A stretch of 64,000 nt of DNA from Lachnospiraceae bacterium (GCA_015056795.1 SVFO01000009.1:28656-92655), one strand, 5' to 3'; counted from the first letter of the stretch, positions 25,877 through 36,102 are shown. Notes: generated from the letters alone by a model not told the origin. Numbers and translations are program-made.

Positions 25877-26629
25877 ATGAAGCTGATTTCGTGGAACGTA
25901 AATGGTCTTAGAGCTTGTCTGCAAAAAGGATTTTTAGAGTATTTTCAGGGTGAGGATGCGGATATCTTCTGCCTGCAGGAGACGAAGCTTCAGGCAGGAC
26001 AGCATGACCTAGAGCTTCCTGGTTATCATCAATATTGGAACTATGCGGAGAAGAAGGGATATTCTGGAACGGCGCTATTTACGAAGAAGGAGCCGATCAG
26101 CGTGACCTATGGCATTGGCATTCCAGAGCATGATCAGGAGGGGCGCGTCATCACGGCGGAATTTGAAGAGTATTATGTGATCGTGGTGTATGTTCCCAAT
26201 GCGCAGAGAGAGCTGACAAGGCTTGCATATCGCATGGAGTGGGAGGAAGCCTTTTTGAATTATATAAAGGAGTTGGATGCGAAAAAGCCCGTGATCTATT
26301 GCGGTGACCTGAACGTGGCGCATCAGGAAATTGACCTGAAGAATCCGAAGACCAATCATAAGAACGCAGGCTTTACGGATGAGGAGAGAGGCTGCTTTAC
26401 GAAGGTTTTGGCAAATGGCTTCGTGGATTCCTTCCGCTACCTTTATCCGGAAACGAAGGATGCGTATTCCTGGTGGTCCTACATGGGAAATGCCCGTGCA
26501 AAGAACGTAGGATGGCGTATTGACTATTTCGTCGTCTCAGAAAAGCTGAAGGACAGGATTGCCGACGCGAAGATCCATCCTGCGGTGATGGGTTCTGACC
26601 ACTGTCCCGTTGAGTTGGAGTTAAAATAA
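25877..26629 (+). CDS. xth: Exodeoxyribonuclease III (AP endonuclease)
   Basis: 250 residues. Repairs abasic sites and trims 3' ends. Motifs: [47 protein letters not shown] and [12 protein letters not shown] with the final Asp-His pair. The start at 25877 has GAGAAGGAGAAG; a longer frame from 25826 lacks a site. Single gene, diverging from the HPr-kinase-like gene. Confidence 0.94.
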   Translation: MKLISWNVNGLRACLQKGFLEYFQGEDADIFCLQETKLQAGQHDLELPGYHQYWNYAEKKGYSGTALFTKKEPISVTYGIGIPEHDQEGRVITAEFEEYYVIVVYVPNAQRELTRLAYRMEWEEAFLNYIKELDAKKPVIYCGDLNVAHQEIDLKNPKTNHKNAGFTDEERGCFTKVLANGFVDSFRYLYPETKDAYSWWSYMGNARAKNVGWRIDYFVVSEKLKDRIADAKIHPAVMGSDHCPVELELK

Positions 26630-26784
26630 GGCAAGGTGAGGACTGCGAGGTTAAAGCATCAAAAAGCAAAAAAAGGTTGATAAAAGAGATGACAAAGCCC
26701 ATTAAGGGCGGTTTATGGTACATAAAAGTGTGGTAGACTTAGATTGGCTGGAAACGCGGCTGATCGAAAGGATTGTAAACAGGC

Positions 26785-26825
26785 GGCTGGCAGCTGGGAG
26801 ACGTTCGGGCTGCTGGCTGTTTTTG
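26785..26825 (+). terminator. Stem-loop with T-run in the addB leader
   Basis: CTGGCAGC and GCTGCTGG pair with two G-U pairs, about 16 bases apart, followed by CTGTTTTT; it ends 35 bp before addB. It may end the xth transcript or act as an attenuator. The 230-bp gap otherwise holds nothing clear. Confidence 0.4.
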
Positions 26826-26859
26826 GCAGAGGAAGAGAGAAGTAGGATTGGGAGAAACT

Positions 26860-29800
26860 ATGGGGCTTAGATTTTATTTTGGTGCATTAGATGGGGAATT
26901 GAGCAGAAGGGCATATCAGGACATTATCGCGCGTTCCGTGGAGCATCCTGAGACGAATTATCTTGTGATTGTCCCTGATCAGTTTACCATGCAAACGCAG
27001 AAGGAATTGGCTGCCATGCATCCGCGCGGCGGTATTTTAAATATCGATGTCTTAAGCTTTGGACGCCTTGGCCATAGGGTGCTTGAGGAGGTGGACTGCC
27101 GTGAGATTCCCGTTTTGGATGACACGGGTAAAAGCCTTGTGCTGCAGAAGGTACAGGCAGGGATCAAGGAGGAGCTTCCCGTGCTTGGCGGATTCCTTCA
27201 TAAGCAGGGCTATGTCCATGAGGTGAAGAGTGCCATCTCGGAATTTATGCAGTATGGCCTGTCCCCTAAGGACGTGGGTGATCTCATTGAGTTCTCGAAG
27301 GAGAAATCTGCGCTTGCTGGTAAGCTGCGCGACCTACAGACAATTTATGAAAGCTTTTTGGACTATCTGGGGGATCACTTTGTCACGGCAGAGGAGACGC
27401 TGGACTTACTGAGACGCCATCTTAGAAGCTCAAAGCTTGTGAAAGACAGCGTTATTTTGCTGGATGGATACACGGGCTTTACGCCGATCCAATATCGGCT
27501 GATACAGGAGCTGGTGGCGGTTGGACAAGAGGTGATCATTACGCTGGTCTGTGGGGAACAGGCGGATCCCTATCTGCTATCAGGAGAGCAATCACTTTTC
27601 TATCTGACACAGAAAACCGTGGCAGATTTGGAACGAATCTTAAAGGATGACGGCGTGACGAGAGATCGTACGACTGACGTATTTCTCAGGAAAGAGAAGG
27701 CGGATGGGGCAACGCGGGCAGCTGGTGATGTTAACGAAGAGTCATGTTCTGGTAACGCTGAACTGGATTTCCTTGCCAGGCATATTTTCCGTTATGATGC
27801 TCAGAGTCATGCTGGTGAGCATACGGGAGAAATTCGTATTTTTGAGACGACTAATCCTTCGGCGGAGGTGCATCAGGTGGCGCTGGAGATGCAGCGCCTG
27901 ATTCGGGAGCGGAAGCTGGCGTATCGTGATTTTGTCATGATTACTGGAGATCTGGAGGCATATGCACCATTTGTGGAGTCAGAGTTTGAACGGCTGGGCA
28001 TTCCCTGTTTTGTTGACAGGACGAGGAACATAACGCTAAATCCCCTGACAGAGTTCCTTTTGAGCGCTTTGAACCTGTCGCTCAAAAACTATTCCTATGA
28101 AGCTGTATTTCATTATCTGCGAAGCGGTCTGACAGGGATTCCTGTTTCCGAGATTGACCGTTTGGAGAATTATGTCATTGAATTGGGTATCCGCGGGAAG
28201 AAGGCCTATTTTGAACGATTTGCGAGAAAGACGAAGGCCATGCGGAACAAACCAGAGGATGAGGCTCCTTTAGAAGCGCTGAATCGAACGAGGGAGATCT
28301 TTGCTTCTCAGGTTGGGATTCTTTCTGGAAAGGCAAAGGACAAGGCGTGCAACTATGTGGATCGACTCTATGATTTTCTGGTGCAGGCGCATGCAGAGCA
28401 GGAGCTGCTGCGGCGCGCTAAGCTTTTCGAGGAAGCAGGCGATTTATCTCGTGCAAAGGAGTATTCTCAGATTTATCGTCTTGTGATGGAGCTGTTGAAT
28501 CAAATCTATCAGCTCCTGGGAGAGGAGGAAGTCTCCCTTCAGGAGTTTACGGATATCGTATCGGCGGGACTTGGTGAGATTCAGGTTGGAACCATTCCGC
28601 AGGTTGTTGACAGGGTTCTTGTAGGTGACATGGAGCGTACCCGATTTAAGCCCGTGAAGGTGCTATTCTTCCTTGGCGTAAATGATGGAAACATTCCGAG
28701 AAACACCTCTAAGGGTGGCATCATTTCTGACGTGGAGCGCGAGTTTTTGAAGGATTCGCAGCATGCGTTAGCGCCGACGCCGAGGCAGCAGTCGTTTATT
28801 CAGAGATTTTATCTCTACCTGAATTTGACAAAGCCGAAGGAAGCACTATATTTGACCTATTCGAGACAGGGGAGCGATGGCAAGGCCCTGCGTCCAGCCT
28901 ATCTGTTGGATCAGATTAAGCGTATGTTCCCAAGGCTACAGACGGAGATACCGCAGAGTCTGCCGCTGTTGGAGCAGATTCAGACGCCTGAGGAGGGAAG
29001 GGCATTGCTTGCCGCATCCCTGCGAGAATTTGCGGGCGGAATCTTACCCAAGGAGCAGGAGCGGGAGTTTTATACCTTGTATTCTGCGTATGACGGTGAG
29101 CAGGCAAAGAAGACGAGGGAGCAGTATCTGGAAGCAGCGTTCCTTCGCTACCAGGAAAAGCATTTGCTTCAGGGAATTGCGAAGCTCGTGTACGGTCAGG
29201 TTTTGAAAAATAGTGTCAGCCGCTTGGAGACCTATGCGGCCTGTGCTTATCGTCAGTTTCTGCAATATGGTCTGTCCCTTCGCGAACGGGAGGAATTCGG
29301 GCTGGAGGCAACGGATCTAGGTACGGTGTACCATAATGTCCTGGAACAGTTTTCCAAGGGATTGGAAGGCGAAAAACTGACATGGTTTACCTTCGACGAG
29401 GAATATGCAAGGAAGGCCGTGGCAAAGGCGATGGAGGAGCAGGCAACACTGTATGGTGGCAGCGTTCTCAAGGCAAATTATCGAAATGAGTATCAGGGAA
29501 AGCGCATGGAGCGCATTCTCCTTCGGACGGTCATGACTCTGCAAAAGCAATTGAAAAAGGGCGCGTTTACGCCGCAGGAATATGAGATTTCCTTCCGTCA
29601 GATGGTGGAGCTTACCAAGGAGGCTGGTGAGCAGGCGGAGAAGGAGATGATGCAGCTGGAGGGAAGAATTGACCGATTGGATGTCTGCGAACAGGATGGG
29701 AATGTTTATGTCAAGATCATGGACTACAAATCAGGGGAGAGAAAGTTCGACCTTGTGGCATGCTATCATGGCTTACAAATGCAGCTGGTTGTCTATGTAA

Positions 29801-30336
29801 ATGCGGCATTAGAGCGTGAGAAAAAACAGCATCCTGACAAAACGATCGTACCAGCGGCCCTGCTGTATTATCATATCGAGGATCCCGTGGTGGAGGAAGC
29901 GCAGGAGCTATCTGAGGAGGAGCTGGACGTCGAATTAGAAAAAGCTCTGCGTGCAAAGGGCATTGTCAATGAGAATGCTGAAATCGTAAAGCTTTTGGAT
30001 GGTGAGTTCTTGGATAAATCCACGGCGATTCCCGTAGAGAGAAATAAGAACGGCAGCTATTCCGCAAACTCTAAGGTGATGAGTAAGGAGAGCATGGAGA
30101 AGCTTTCGAATTACGTCAATTATAAGCTGCGGGAGATCGGACAAGAGATTTTAGATGGCAATATTGCCTTAAATCCATATGAGCGCGGTGATGAAACGGC
30201 ATGTGATTATTGTCCTTACGCGAAGGTCTGCGGCTTTGATGCGGGGATTCCAGGCTGCAGGACGCGCGTGATTGAGGACATGGCGCCGGAGGAAGTTTTA
30301 GTGCGCATGGAAGAGGTACTGAAAAAGGATGAGTGA
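26860..30336 (+). CDS. addB: ATP-dependent nuclease subunit AddB
   Basis: About 1158 residues. Partner of AddA in end resection for recombination repair. The C-terminal RecB-type nuclease has GRIDRLDV and MDYKSGERKFDL, and the iron-sulfur cluster cysteines are seen as YAACAYRQF and, near the end, CDYCPYAKVCGF. The N-terminus (LRFYFGALDGELSRRAYQDI) aligns with the AddB start, but the Walker A Gly-Lys-Thr is replaced by DGELSRR, so this helicase-like domain should not bind ATP. In Bacillus AddB this site is dispensable for unwinding, so the complex may still work. Start 26860 follows GGGAGA. Confidence 0.92.
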   Translation: MGLRFYFGALDGELSRRAYQDIIARSVEHPETNYLVIVPDQFTMQTQKELAAMHPRGGILNIDVLSFGRLGHRVLEEVDCREIPVLDDTGKSLVLQKVQAGIKEELPVLGGFLHKQGYVHEVKSAISEFMQYGLSPKDVGDLIEFSKEKSALAGKLRDLQTIYESFLDYLGDHFVTAEETLDLLRRHLRSSKLVKDSVILLDGYTGFTPIQYRLIQELVAVGQEVIITLVCGEQADPYLLSGEQSLFYLTQKTVADLERILKDDGVTRDRTTDVFLRKEKADGATRAAGDVNEESCSGNAELDFLARHIFRYDAQSHAGEHTGEIRIFETTNPSAEVHQVALEMQRLIRERKLAYRDFVMITGDLEAYAPFVESEFERLGIPCFVDRTRNITLNPLTEFLLSALNLSLKNYSYEAVFHYLRSGLTGIPVSEIDRLENYVIELGIRGKKAYFERFARKTKAMRNKPEDEAPLEALNRTREIFASQVGILSGKAKDKACNYVDRLYDFLVQAHAEQELLRRAKLFEEAGDLSRAKEYSQIYRLVMELLNQIYQLLGEEEVSLQEFTDIVSAGLGEIQVGTIPQVVDRVLVGDMERTRFKPVKVLFFLGVNDGNIPRNTSKGGIISDVEREFLKDSQHALAPTPRQQSFIQRFYLYLNLTKPKEALYLTYSRQGSDGKALRPAYLLDQIKRMFPRLQTEIPQSLPLLEQIQTPEEGRALLAASLREFAGGILPKEQEREFYTLYSAYDGEQAKKTREQYLEAAFLRYQEKHLLQGIAKLVYGQVLKNSVSRLETYAACAYRQFLQYGLSLREREEFGLEATDLGTVYHNVLEQFSKGLEGEKLTWFTFDEEYARKAVAKAMEEQATLYGGSVLKANYRNEYQGKRMERILLRTVMTLQKQLKKGAFTPQEYEISFRQMVELTKEAGEQAEKEMMQLEGRIDRLDVCEQDGNVYVKIMDYKSGERKFDLVACYHGLQMQLVVYVNAALEREKKQHPDKTIVPAALLYYHIEDPVVEEAQELSEEELDVELEKALRAKGIVNENAEIVKLLDGEFLDKSTAIPVERNKNGSYSANSKVMSKESMEKLSNYVNYKLREIGQEILDGNIALNPYERGDETACDYCPYAKVCGFDAGIPGCRTRVIEDMAPEEVLVRMEEVLKKDE

Positions 30337-30363
30337 TAGGTTTAGGGAACAGGAGGTTGACGC

Positions 30364-33300
30364 ATGGGCGTGAAATTTACTCCCGAGCAAAGAAATGCAA
30401 TTGACTTAAGAGATTGCAATATATTGGTTTCTGCGGCAGCTGGTAGCGGAAAGACGGCCGTTCTGACGGAGCGCATTGTCAATTTGGTTTGCGATGAAAC
30501 GCATCCCGTGGACATTGACAGGCTGCTCGTCGTGACCTTTACCAGCGCAGCGGCGGCAGAGATGCGGGAACGTATTGGAAATAAGCTGGGTGAACGCTTG
30601 CTGGAGCATCCAGAGTCGGAGCATTTACAGCGCCAGGCGACTCTGCTTCACAATGCGCAGATTACAACCATTGACAGCTTTTGCCTCTTTTTGGTGAAGA
30701 ATCATTTTCAGGAAATCGGTTTGGATCCTGCGTTTCGCGTGGCGGATGAGCGTGAAATCAAGCTGATGCAGCAGGAGGCGCTGGCAGAGCTGCTAGAGGA
30801 TGCATTTGCAGAGGGCAGGCAGGAATTTTTGACCTGTGTTGAGTTCTTGTGTCCGAAGGGACGCGAGAAGGTTTTGGAGGAGCATATTCTGAATCTGTCG
30901 CGTTATGCCGCAAGCTTTCCCTGGCCCGAGGAGTGGCTTCAGGAACGGAAGAAGGACTACCAGGCTGAGGATGCGGAGCAGCTATTGACGGAGGACTTAA
31001 AGAAGTACTTTTTGCATTATGTGAATGGTGTGATCAGCGGTTGCGTTCATAAGCTCAACCAAGCCATACAGCTTGCCCAGATGCCAGATGGTCCCTATGC
31101 CTATGGGGAACTGCTGGACAAGGAAAAGGAGCAGCTGGAAAAGGTTCAGAGGGCGATGGGGGAGCAGGAGATCGGAACCTGCTTAGAGAGCGTGACCTTT
31201 GGGCGCCTGCCTAGTAAGAAGGATGATTCCGTGGATCCGAAGAAGAAGGAAATGGCGAAGGATCTTCGGGATGAGGTGAAAAAGGTTTTAGGTGAGCTAA
31301 AGGCTCATTTTTTTGAACTGCCATCCTCCGTATGGCTAAGACGCAGCAGGGGCTGCCAGGTTGCGGCAGAGGAATTACTTGATCTTGTGCTTGCATTTAA
31401 TAAGCGCATGCAGGAGAAAAAGCAGGAGAAGAAGCTGATTGACTTTAATGACATGGAGCATTTCGCCTTGAATATTCTGTTGCAGCGTGTGGATGACGAG
31501 ATTCGTCCGACGCAGGTCGCACGGCAGTATCGGGAATATTTTCAAGAGATTCTGATTGATGAATATCAGGACGGCAATCTGGTACAGGAATATCTTTTGC
31601 GCGCCATCTCAGGGGAAGAGGACGGACATTTTAATCGCTTTATGGTTGGTGACGTGAAGCAGTGCATTTATCATTTCCGTCTGGCAAGACCCGAGCTGTT
31701 TATGGAGAAATATGAGCGGTACCAAAAGGAAGGGGTCGAGCGAAGGATTGACCTCTCGAAGAACTTCCGAAGCAGGGATACGGTGATTGCTTGCGTCAAT
31801 GAAACCTTCTGCCATGCCATGAGCAAGGAGGTCGGCGGCATTGCCTATGATGACGATGCGGCGCTTTATCGTGGCGCGGAGTATCCTGAATGCTCGGGCA
31901 TGGAGGGAGAGCTTCTCTTGGTGGAAAAGCCAGGACAGAATCTACGCCTGCAGCAGCATCAGGCGGAGGCCCTCGCGATTGCTGCTAAGATTCGAACTCT
32001 GCTTTCAGAAGGGAAGGTCACGGACGGAAAAACGAAGGAGCTTCGCAGCGTAAGATATCGTGACATTGTGATCTTGCTTCGCACCTTGAGTGGGTGGGGT
32101 GACATCTTTAAGTCCACGCTGGAGGAGCAGGGAATTCCTGCCTATGTAACGTCAAAGAGCGGTTACTTTACTGCCACGGAGGTTCAGACGGTGCTGAATT
32201 ATCTCCGCGTGATTGACAATCCCCTGCAGGACATTCCGATGTTTGGCGTATTGCGTTCTCCCTTCGGCAGTTTCTCCGAGGAGGAAATCGCAAAGCTTCG
32301 GGGCACGGACAGGGAGCTATCACTTTATGAGTGTCTGCAGCGCTCAGAGGATCCCAAGGCGATTTCCTTTTTAGGGAAATTACAGGTTTATCGCGAGCGG
32401 TCAGGCTATCTTACCATTCGCGTTTTACTGGAAAAGCTGTTATGGGAATATGATTATATGAATTATGTGACGGCCCTGCCTGGAGGAAGCAAGCGTCGCG
32501 CGAACTTGGAAATGCTTCTCGTCAAGGCCTCGGATTTCGAACAGACCTCTTACTTTGGACTGTTTCATTTCCTGCGTTATATTGAAATGCTGGAAAAGTA
32601 TGAGGAGGATTATGGCGAGGCGGACGTACTAGATGAAAACGCAGATGTGGTTCGCATCATGAGCATCCATAAGAGTAAGGGTCTGGAATTCCCAGTTACT
32701 ATTGTTGCGGGCCTTTCTAAGAAATTCAACATGCAGGACGTCAACAAGGCCGTGATTCTCGACATGGATCTTGGGCTTGGCATGGATTACGTAGATCCCG
32801 TAAGGCGCTGTCGCAGTAAGACTCTGCAAAAGAATATTGTAGCGAAAAAGCTACGGGAGGATACCCTTTCCGAGGAGCTTCGACTTTTATATGTGGCAAT
32901 GACCCGTGCAAAGGAAAAGCTGATTCTGACGGCTGAGATAGAAGAGCCAGAGACCGTGCTGCAGGCTTCGCAGTGGTTTTCTGGAAAGCAGGCAGCGTTG
33001 TCCTATTTAGAGTTTTTTAAGGCGACCACTTATCTGGAATTTTTGCAGCCAATCCTAGGACAGACGGGACTTTCCGTTCAAGTTGTACCTGCGTCGGAGC
33101 TGCTTGCAGGCAAGACTACAGAGCAACTGGAGATGGCTCTCTCAAAGGAAAGCTTAGCCGATGCTATGCTCGCGGCAGATCCTGAGGCACTGGCAAAATT
33201 AAAGGAGCGTTTTTCCTTCCAGTATCCGCATGCGGCGCTGAATGGTCTCTATACGAAAACGACAGTTTCAGAACTAAAGATCGCAGCCATGTCAGAGAAG

Positions 33301-33903
33301 GATGAAGCAGCCTTTCATGCCTTTGAGGAACGAGAGACGGAGAGCTATGTTCCTGAGTTTCGTAGGAGCGGGCAGGAGATTACGGGAACCGTGCGCGGAA
33401 ATGCATATCACCGCGTCATGGAGCTCATGGACTTTGTGAGCATTCATCAGAAGGGTATTTCGGCGGAAAGTGTTGAGGAGTTCCTGAACGCACAGGTCAA
33501 GGCACTTCGCCTTTCTGAGGAATATCGAAGCGCCGTGCGTATCGACAAGCTTTGTGAGTTCTTGAAATCTGAGCTCGGCGATCGCATGTTCCGTGCGCAG
33601 GAAGCAGGAAAGCTTTGGAGAGAGCAGCCCTTCGTCCTTTCCATCCCTGCAACGAGACTAAAGGGTGAATTTCCCGCTGAGGAGACCGTTTTGATTCAGG
33701 GAATTATTGATGCCTACTTTGTCGAGGATGATGAGATCGTTCTTTTGGATTATAAGACGGATTCCGTGGACAGCATGGAAGCGCTTTGGACTAGGTATGA
33801 AACACAGATGGATCACTATCAGGAGGCATTGGAGCGCCTGACGGGAAAGAAGGTAAAGGATCGCATCCTATATTCCTTCCATCTGGGAAAGTACGAGAGA
33901 TAA
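30364..33903 (+). CDS. addA: ATP-dependent helicase/nuclease subunit AddA
   Basis: 1179 residues. UvrD-like SF1A helicase with a C-terminal nuclease. Walker A is SAAAGSGKTAVL, motif II region LIDEYQDGN, motif IV-V MSIHKSKGLEFPV, motif VI LLYVAMTRAKEKL. The nuclease domain has GNAYHRVMELMDF, IQGIIDAYF and LLDYKTDSV. It is 28 bp behind addB with AGGAGGTTGACGC before the ATG. Both active sites are intact, so AddA supplies the motor. Confidence 0.96.
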   Translation: MGVKFTPEQRNAIDLRDCNILVSAAAGSGKTAVLTERIVNLVCDETHPVDIDRLLVVTFTSAAAAEMRERIGNKLGERLLEHPESEHLQRQATLLHNAQITTIDSFCLFLVKNHFQEIGLDPAFRVADEREIKLMQQEALAELLEDAFAEGRQEFLTCVEFLCPKGREKVLEEHILNLSRYAASFPWPEEWLQERKKDYQAEDAEQLLTEDLKKYFLHYVNGVISGCVHKLNQAIQLAQMPDGPYAYGELLDKEKEQLEKVQRAMGEQEIGTCLESVTFGRLPSKKDDSVDPKKKEMAKDLRDEVKKVLGELKAHFFELPSSVWLRRSRGCQVAAEELLDLVLAFNKRMQEKKQEKKLIDFNDMEHFALNILLQRVDDEIRPTQVARQYREYFQEILIDEYQDGNLVQEYLLRAISGEEDGHFNRFMVGDVKQCIYHFRLARPELFMEKYERYQKEGVERRIDLSKNFRSRDTVIACVNETFCHAMSKEVGGIAYDDDAALYRGAEYPECSGMEGELLLVEKPGQNLRLQQHQAEALAIAAKIRTLLSEGKVTDGKTKELRSVRYRDIVILLRTLSGWGDIFKSTLEEQGIPAYVTSKSGYFTATEVQTVLNYLRVIDNPLQDIPMFGVLRSPFGSFSEEEIAKLRGTDRELSLYECLQRSEDPKAISFLGKLQVYRERSGYLTIRVLLEKLLWEYDYMNYVTALPGGSKRRANLEMLLVKASDFEQTSYFGLFHFLRYIEMLEKYEEDYGEADVLDENADVVRIMSIHKSKGLEFPVTIVAGLSKKFNMQDVNKAVILDMDLGLGMDYVDPVRRCRSKTLQKNIVAKKLREDTLSEELRLLYVAMTRAKEKLILTAEIEEPETVLQASQWFSGKQAALSYLEFFKATTYLEFLQPILGQTGLSVQVVPASELLAGKTTEQLEMALSKESLADAMLAADPEALAKLKERFSFQYPHAALNGLYTKTTVSELKIAAMSEKDEAAFHAFEERETESYVPEFRRSGQEITGTVRGNAYHRVMELMDFVSIHQKGISAESVEEFLNAQVKALRLSEEYRSAVRIDKLCEFLKSELGDRMFRAQEAGKLWREQPFVLSIPATRLKGEFPAEETVLIQGIIDAYFVEDDEIVLLDYKTDSVDSMEALWTRYETQMDHYQEALERLTGKKVKDRILYSFHLGKYER

Positions 33904-33994
33904 TATAGTATGAGTAGATAAAAACATAATCGAAAGTATGAGAAGATTAGAAGAAATATAATCGAAAGAAATGATATGATATATGGACAAGGAA

Positions 33995-34032
33995 AAAGAC
34001 ACATGCACTCATGCAGTGCTTGTGTCTTTCTC
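33995..34032 (+). terminator. Terminator of addBA
   Basis: Nested stem AAAGACACA...TGTGTCTTT with inner GCACT/AGTGC, followed by T-rich sequence. The reverse side can serve thiT. Confidence 0.85.
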
Positions 34033-34107
34033 TTTGCCATGATAAATTTAAAACATAAGGAGTCGATTTCTGCTTACATAGGAATTTATGTATAATTTAC
34101 GGGTGCA

Positions 34108-34689
34108 TTATTTAATGTCGTCAGAAAGAAGAAGGCGGCTGGTCTGAGGAACCTTGAGGAGTGCAACGGCACCAATCAAGGTGAAAATCAGCTCAGGAAG
34201 CATATAGCATCCGTTATAAACTAAGCTGTAAATAACGGAATTCTCCGTGGAGAAGCCCTCCCAAAGCTCACCATAGCTATGCCAAATCACGACGCCGCTG
34301 ATGAAGTGAACGAGGAAGCGAAGCGTGACGGCAATGGCAATACCGACAATCCAACCAGTTAAGCCTTTTTTACGGAAAATGCCTGCAATGCCAATGATGC
34401 TGTACGCAAGAAGATAATCAAGAAAAATGCAGGCAATCAGCATGCCGGGAGTCAGTCCCCAACCGAAAAGACCGTCCAGAATGCCTTGGAATAATTGAAT
34501 CAGGGAAAACAATACAGAGGCTGCAAATCCTGCCTTGAGGCCTCTTTTGATAGAAAAGAGAACGATGGGCAGCATGGAGAGAAGCGTAACGGAGCCTCCC
34601 CAGGGCAGCCTGATGATACGGATAAAGCATAGAATGGTGGCGAGGGCAACCATGAGTGCCCCTTCTACAAGTACTTTTGTGTTTTTCAT
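34108..34689 (-). CDS. thiT: Thiamine ECF transporter S component ThiT
   Basis: 193 residues, six membrane helices. Substrate-binding subunit of an energy-coupling-factor importer for thiamine. Hallmarks are the N-terminal VEGALMVALATILCFIRI, the RLPWGGSVTLLSMLPIV stretch, and LRFLVHFISGVVIWHSY, which holds thiamine-binding aromatic residues. The TPP riboswitch upstream supports the substrate. The general EcfA/A'/T module must be encoded elsewhere. Confidence 0.93.
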   Translation of the reverse strand: MKNTKVLVEGALMVALATILCFIRIIRLPWGGSVTLLSMLPIVLFSIKRGLKAGFAASVLFSLIQLFQGILDGLFGWGLTPGMLIACIFLDYLLAYSIIGIAGIFRKKGLTGWIVGIAIAVTLRFLVHFISGVVIWHSYGELWEGFSTENSVIYSLVYNGCYMLPELIFTLIGAVALLKVPQTSRLLLSDDIK

Positions 34690-34718
34690 AAAAAAATCCT
34701 CCTAGTTTACTGGGAGGA
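34690..34718 (-). promoter_or_regulatory. Hairpin over the thiT ribosome site
   Basis: On the minus strand CCTCC and GGAGG pair around a short loop and are followed by a T-run and the ATG. It is probably the expression platform of the TPP riboswitch, able to end transcription and to hide the ribosome site at once. Confidence 0.6.
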
Positions 34719-34797
34719 ATCACGTCTTGCCATCGCATGACTCGCTGGAACAAATCGTGACCAAATGGAACGATTGCTTTTGCGATTTTGCTGGCTC

Positions 34798-34882
34798 TGC
34801 TTCCTTCCGCCGGTATTATCCGGTTCAAGTAATGAGGGTCTTTAAGGGCAATCCCTTAAATCTCAGCGACGTGCTCCCCTAG
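34798..34882 (-). ncRNA. TPP riboswitch (THI element)
   Basis: Minus-strand sequence has GGGGAGCACG, the conserved CTGAGA, a variable hairpin, AGACCC, then TTGAACCGGATAATACCGG with the following GGAAG. These are the pyrimidine- and pyrophosphate-sensor arms of the TPP aptamer. It lies about 110 bases upstream of thiT. Confidence 0.95.
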
Positions 34883-34899
34883 CGTTATGTTATTTTTTT

Positions 34900-34917
34900 G
34901 TGACAGGCGCCTGTCAC
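34900..34917. repeat. Perfect 18-bp palindrome
   Basis: GTGACAGGCGCCTGTCAC with no loop, flanked by seven T on one side and TTTT on the other. It lies between the lipoprotein gene end and the TPP element. It may act as a bidirectional terminator, or be a scattered genomic palindrome. Confidence 0.6.
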
Positions 34918-35018
34918 TTTTATGACTATAAGCCCCAAGTAGAAAATTGTCAAGCTTATTTTTCATGATTTGTTGCCTCAATTTCCAAGCGTGTTTTTTA
35001 TGATGCGTTTTAGGCATA

Positions 35019-35900
35019 TCAAGGTTCGTTCCAGTTTGGCGACAAGTGCACGTTCGTTATGCTTGGCAAAAGGAGCTTGGACTCGGATGCACCATGCTCC
35101 TTGCTGATTTCGATGAGAATGTGCCACTCTGCCATATCATCGGTTCCGACCTCTGGAATTGTCCTTTGGATCATGGGCTGTAACTCATAGTGCTTCTCTT
35201 GATTTTCCAATGGCGTCGCGGTTAATCCCAAAACTCTATGCTCGATGGAACCACTGCCTTCCTCCAGCAGGACGATGATGAGGTCATTTTTCTCAAAATA
35301 GTGATCATCATATTGCTTTACGGCATCCGTGAATCCATTGGAATTCAGATGATAAAGCTCTTGATTGGCTTCAACATAAGTATTCATTTCCTCCAAAGAG
35401 GTGATCCAAAGAGTCTTGGGATATTGCACGTCATCGCGATAGCCATCCGTTCGCACATACTGAACGTTTCCCAGCGGAACCTTGGTGTTTTCGCTACTGC
35501 TTGCCATTTCATCCTTCGTGTATGCCTTTGCCGTAATGACAACATCCTTGTCTGGCATGGTAAAGGTATATCCCCAATAATCACTGTCTTGATGGGACTT
35601 TTCCAGCTCCTGTGCATCAAGATAGAGATGAATGTCGGCATCATATAACACACCCATTCGGATTTCCACGCTGTCACCAGCCTTTGCGGCATCAGGCGTA
35701 TCCGTGAAATCAGAAGCAAAATCTCCAAGCTCGTAGTGAATGCCATAAAGAGATCCTGTATTGATTTCCGAGACTTGCTCCGTATTTGTTGTGCTTGCAT
35801 TCGTTATTGTTGTATTCGTTTTGCCGGGCTCATTGGATGTGCCACAACCCGTAAGAAGGGCAAGCACTATCATTGACAGAGATAAAAATGTATTTTTCAT
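35019..35900 (-). CDS. Predicted lipoprotein of unknown function
   Basis: 293 residues from the ATG at 35900, which has AAAGGAG; upstream in-frame codons are not used. Signal peptide KNTFLSLSMIVLALLTGCGTS with lipobox LLTGC, then a Thr/Asn-rich linker. The rest has two beta-rich regions; VEIRMGVLYDADIHLYLDAQEL and the short FTMPDKDVVITAKAY resemble the InlB B-repeat-like/beta-grasp cell-surface modules. It is expected on the outer face of the membrane. No enzyme motif seen. Monocistronic, minus strand. Confidence 0.72.
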   Translation of the reverse strand: MKNTFLSLSMIVLALLTGCGTSNEPGKTNTTITNASTTNTEQVSEINTGSLYGIHYELGDFASDFTDTPDAAKAGDSVEIRMGVLYDADIHLYLDAQELEKSHQDSDYWGYTFTMPDKDVVITAKAYTKDEMASSSENTKVPLGNVQYVRTDGYRDDVQYPKTLWITSLEEMNTYVEANQELYHLNSNGFTDAVKQYDDHYFEKNDLIIVLLEEGSGSIEHRVLGLTATPLENQEKHYELQPMIQRTIPEVGTDDMAEWHILIEISKEHGASESKLLLPSITNVHLSPNWNEP

Positions 35901-36102
35901 GGTTTCTCCTTTGACGGCAATGTTATTTATGCTTTCAAAACCATAGACGAAATCCAGGAGAAAAGGTTTCACAATAAATGATATCATAGACAAAAAATTG
36001 CTTCAAGAAACCATTGGCATAGTAATAAAAAAGTTGCTTTATCAATTTATTGATGATATGATGTCAAAGTAAGTTAGCATGGATGTGGGGGATGAATAAT
36101 TC

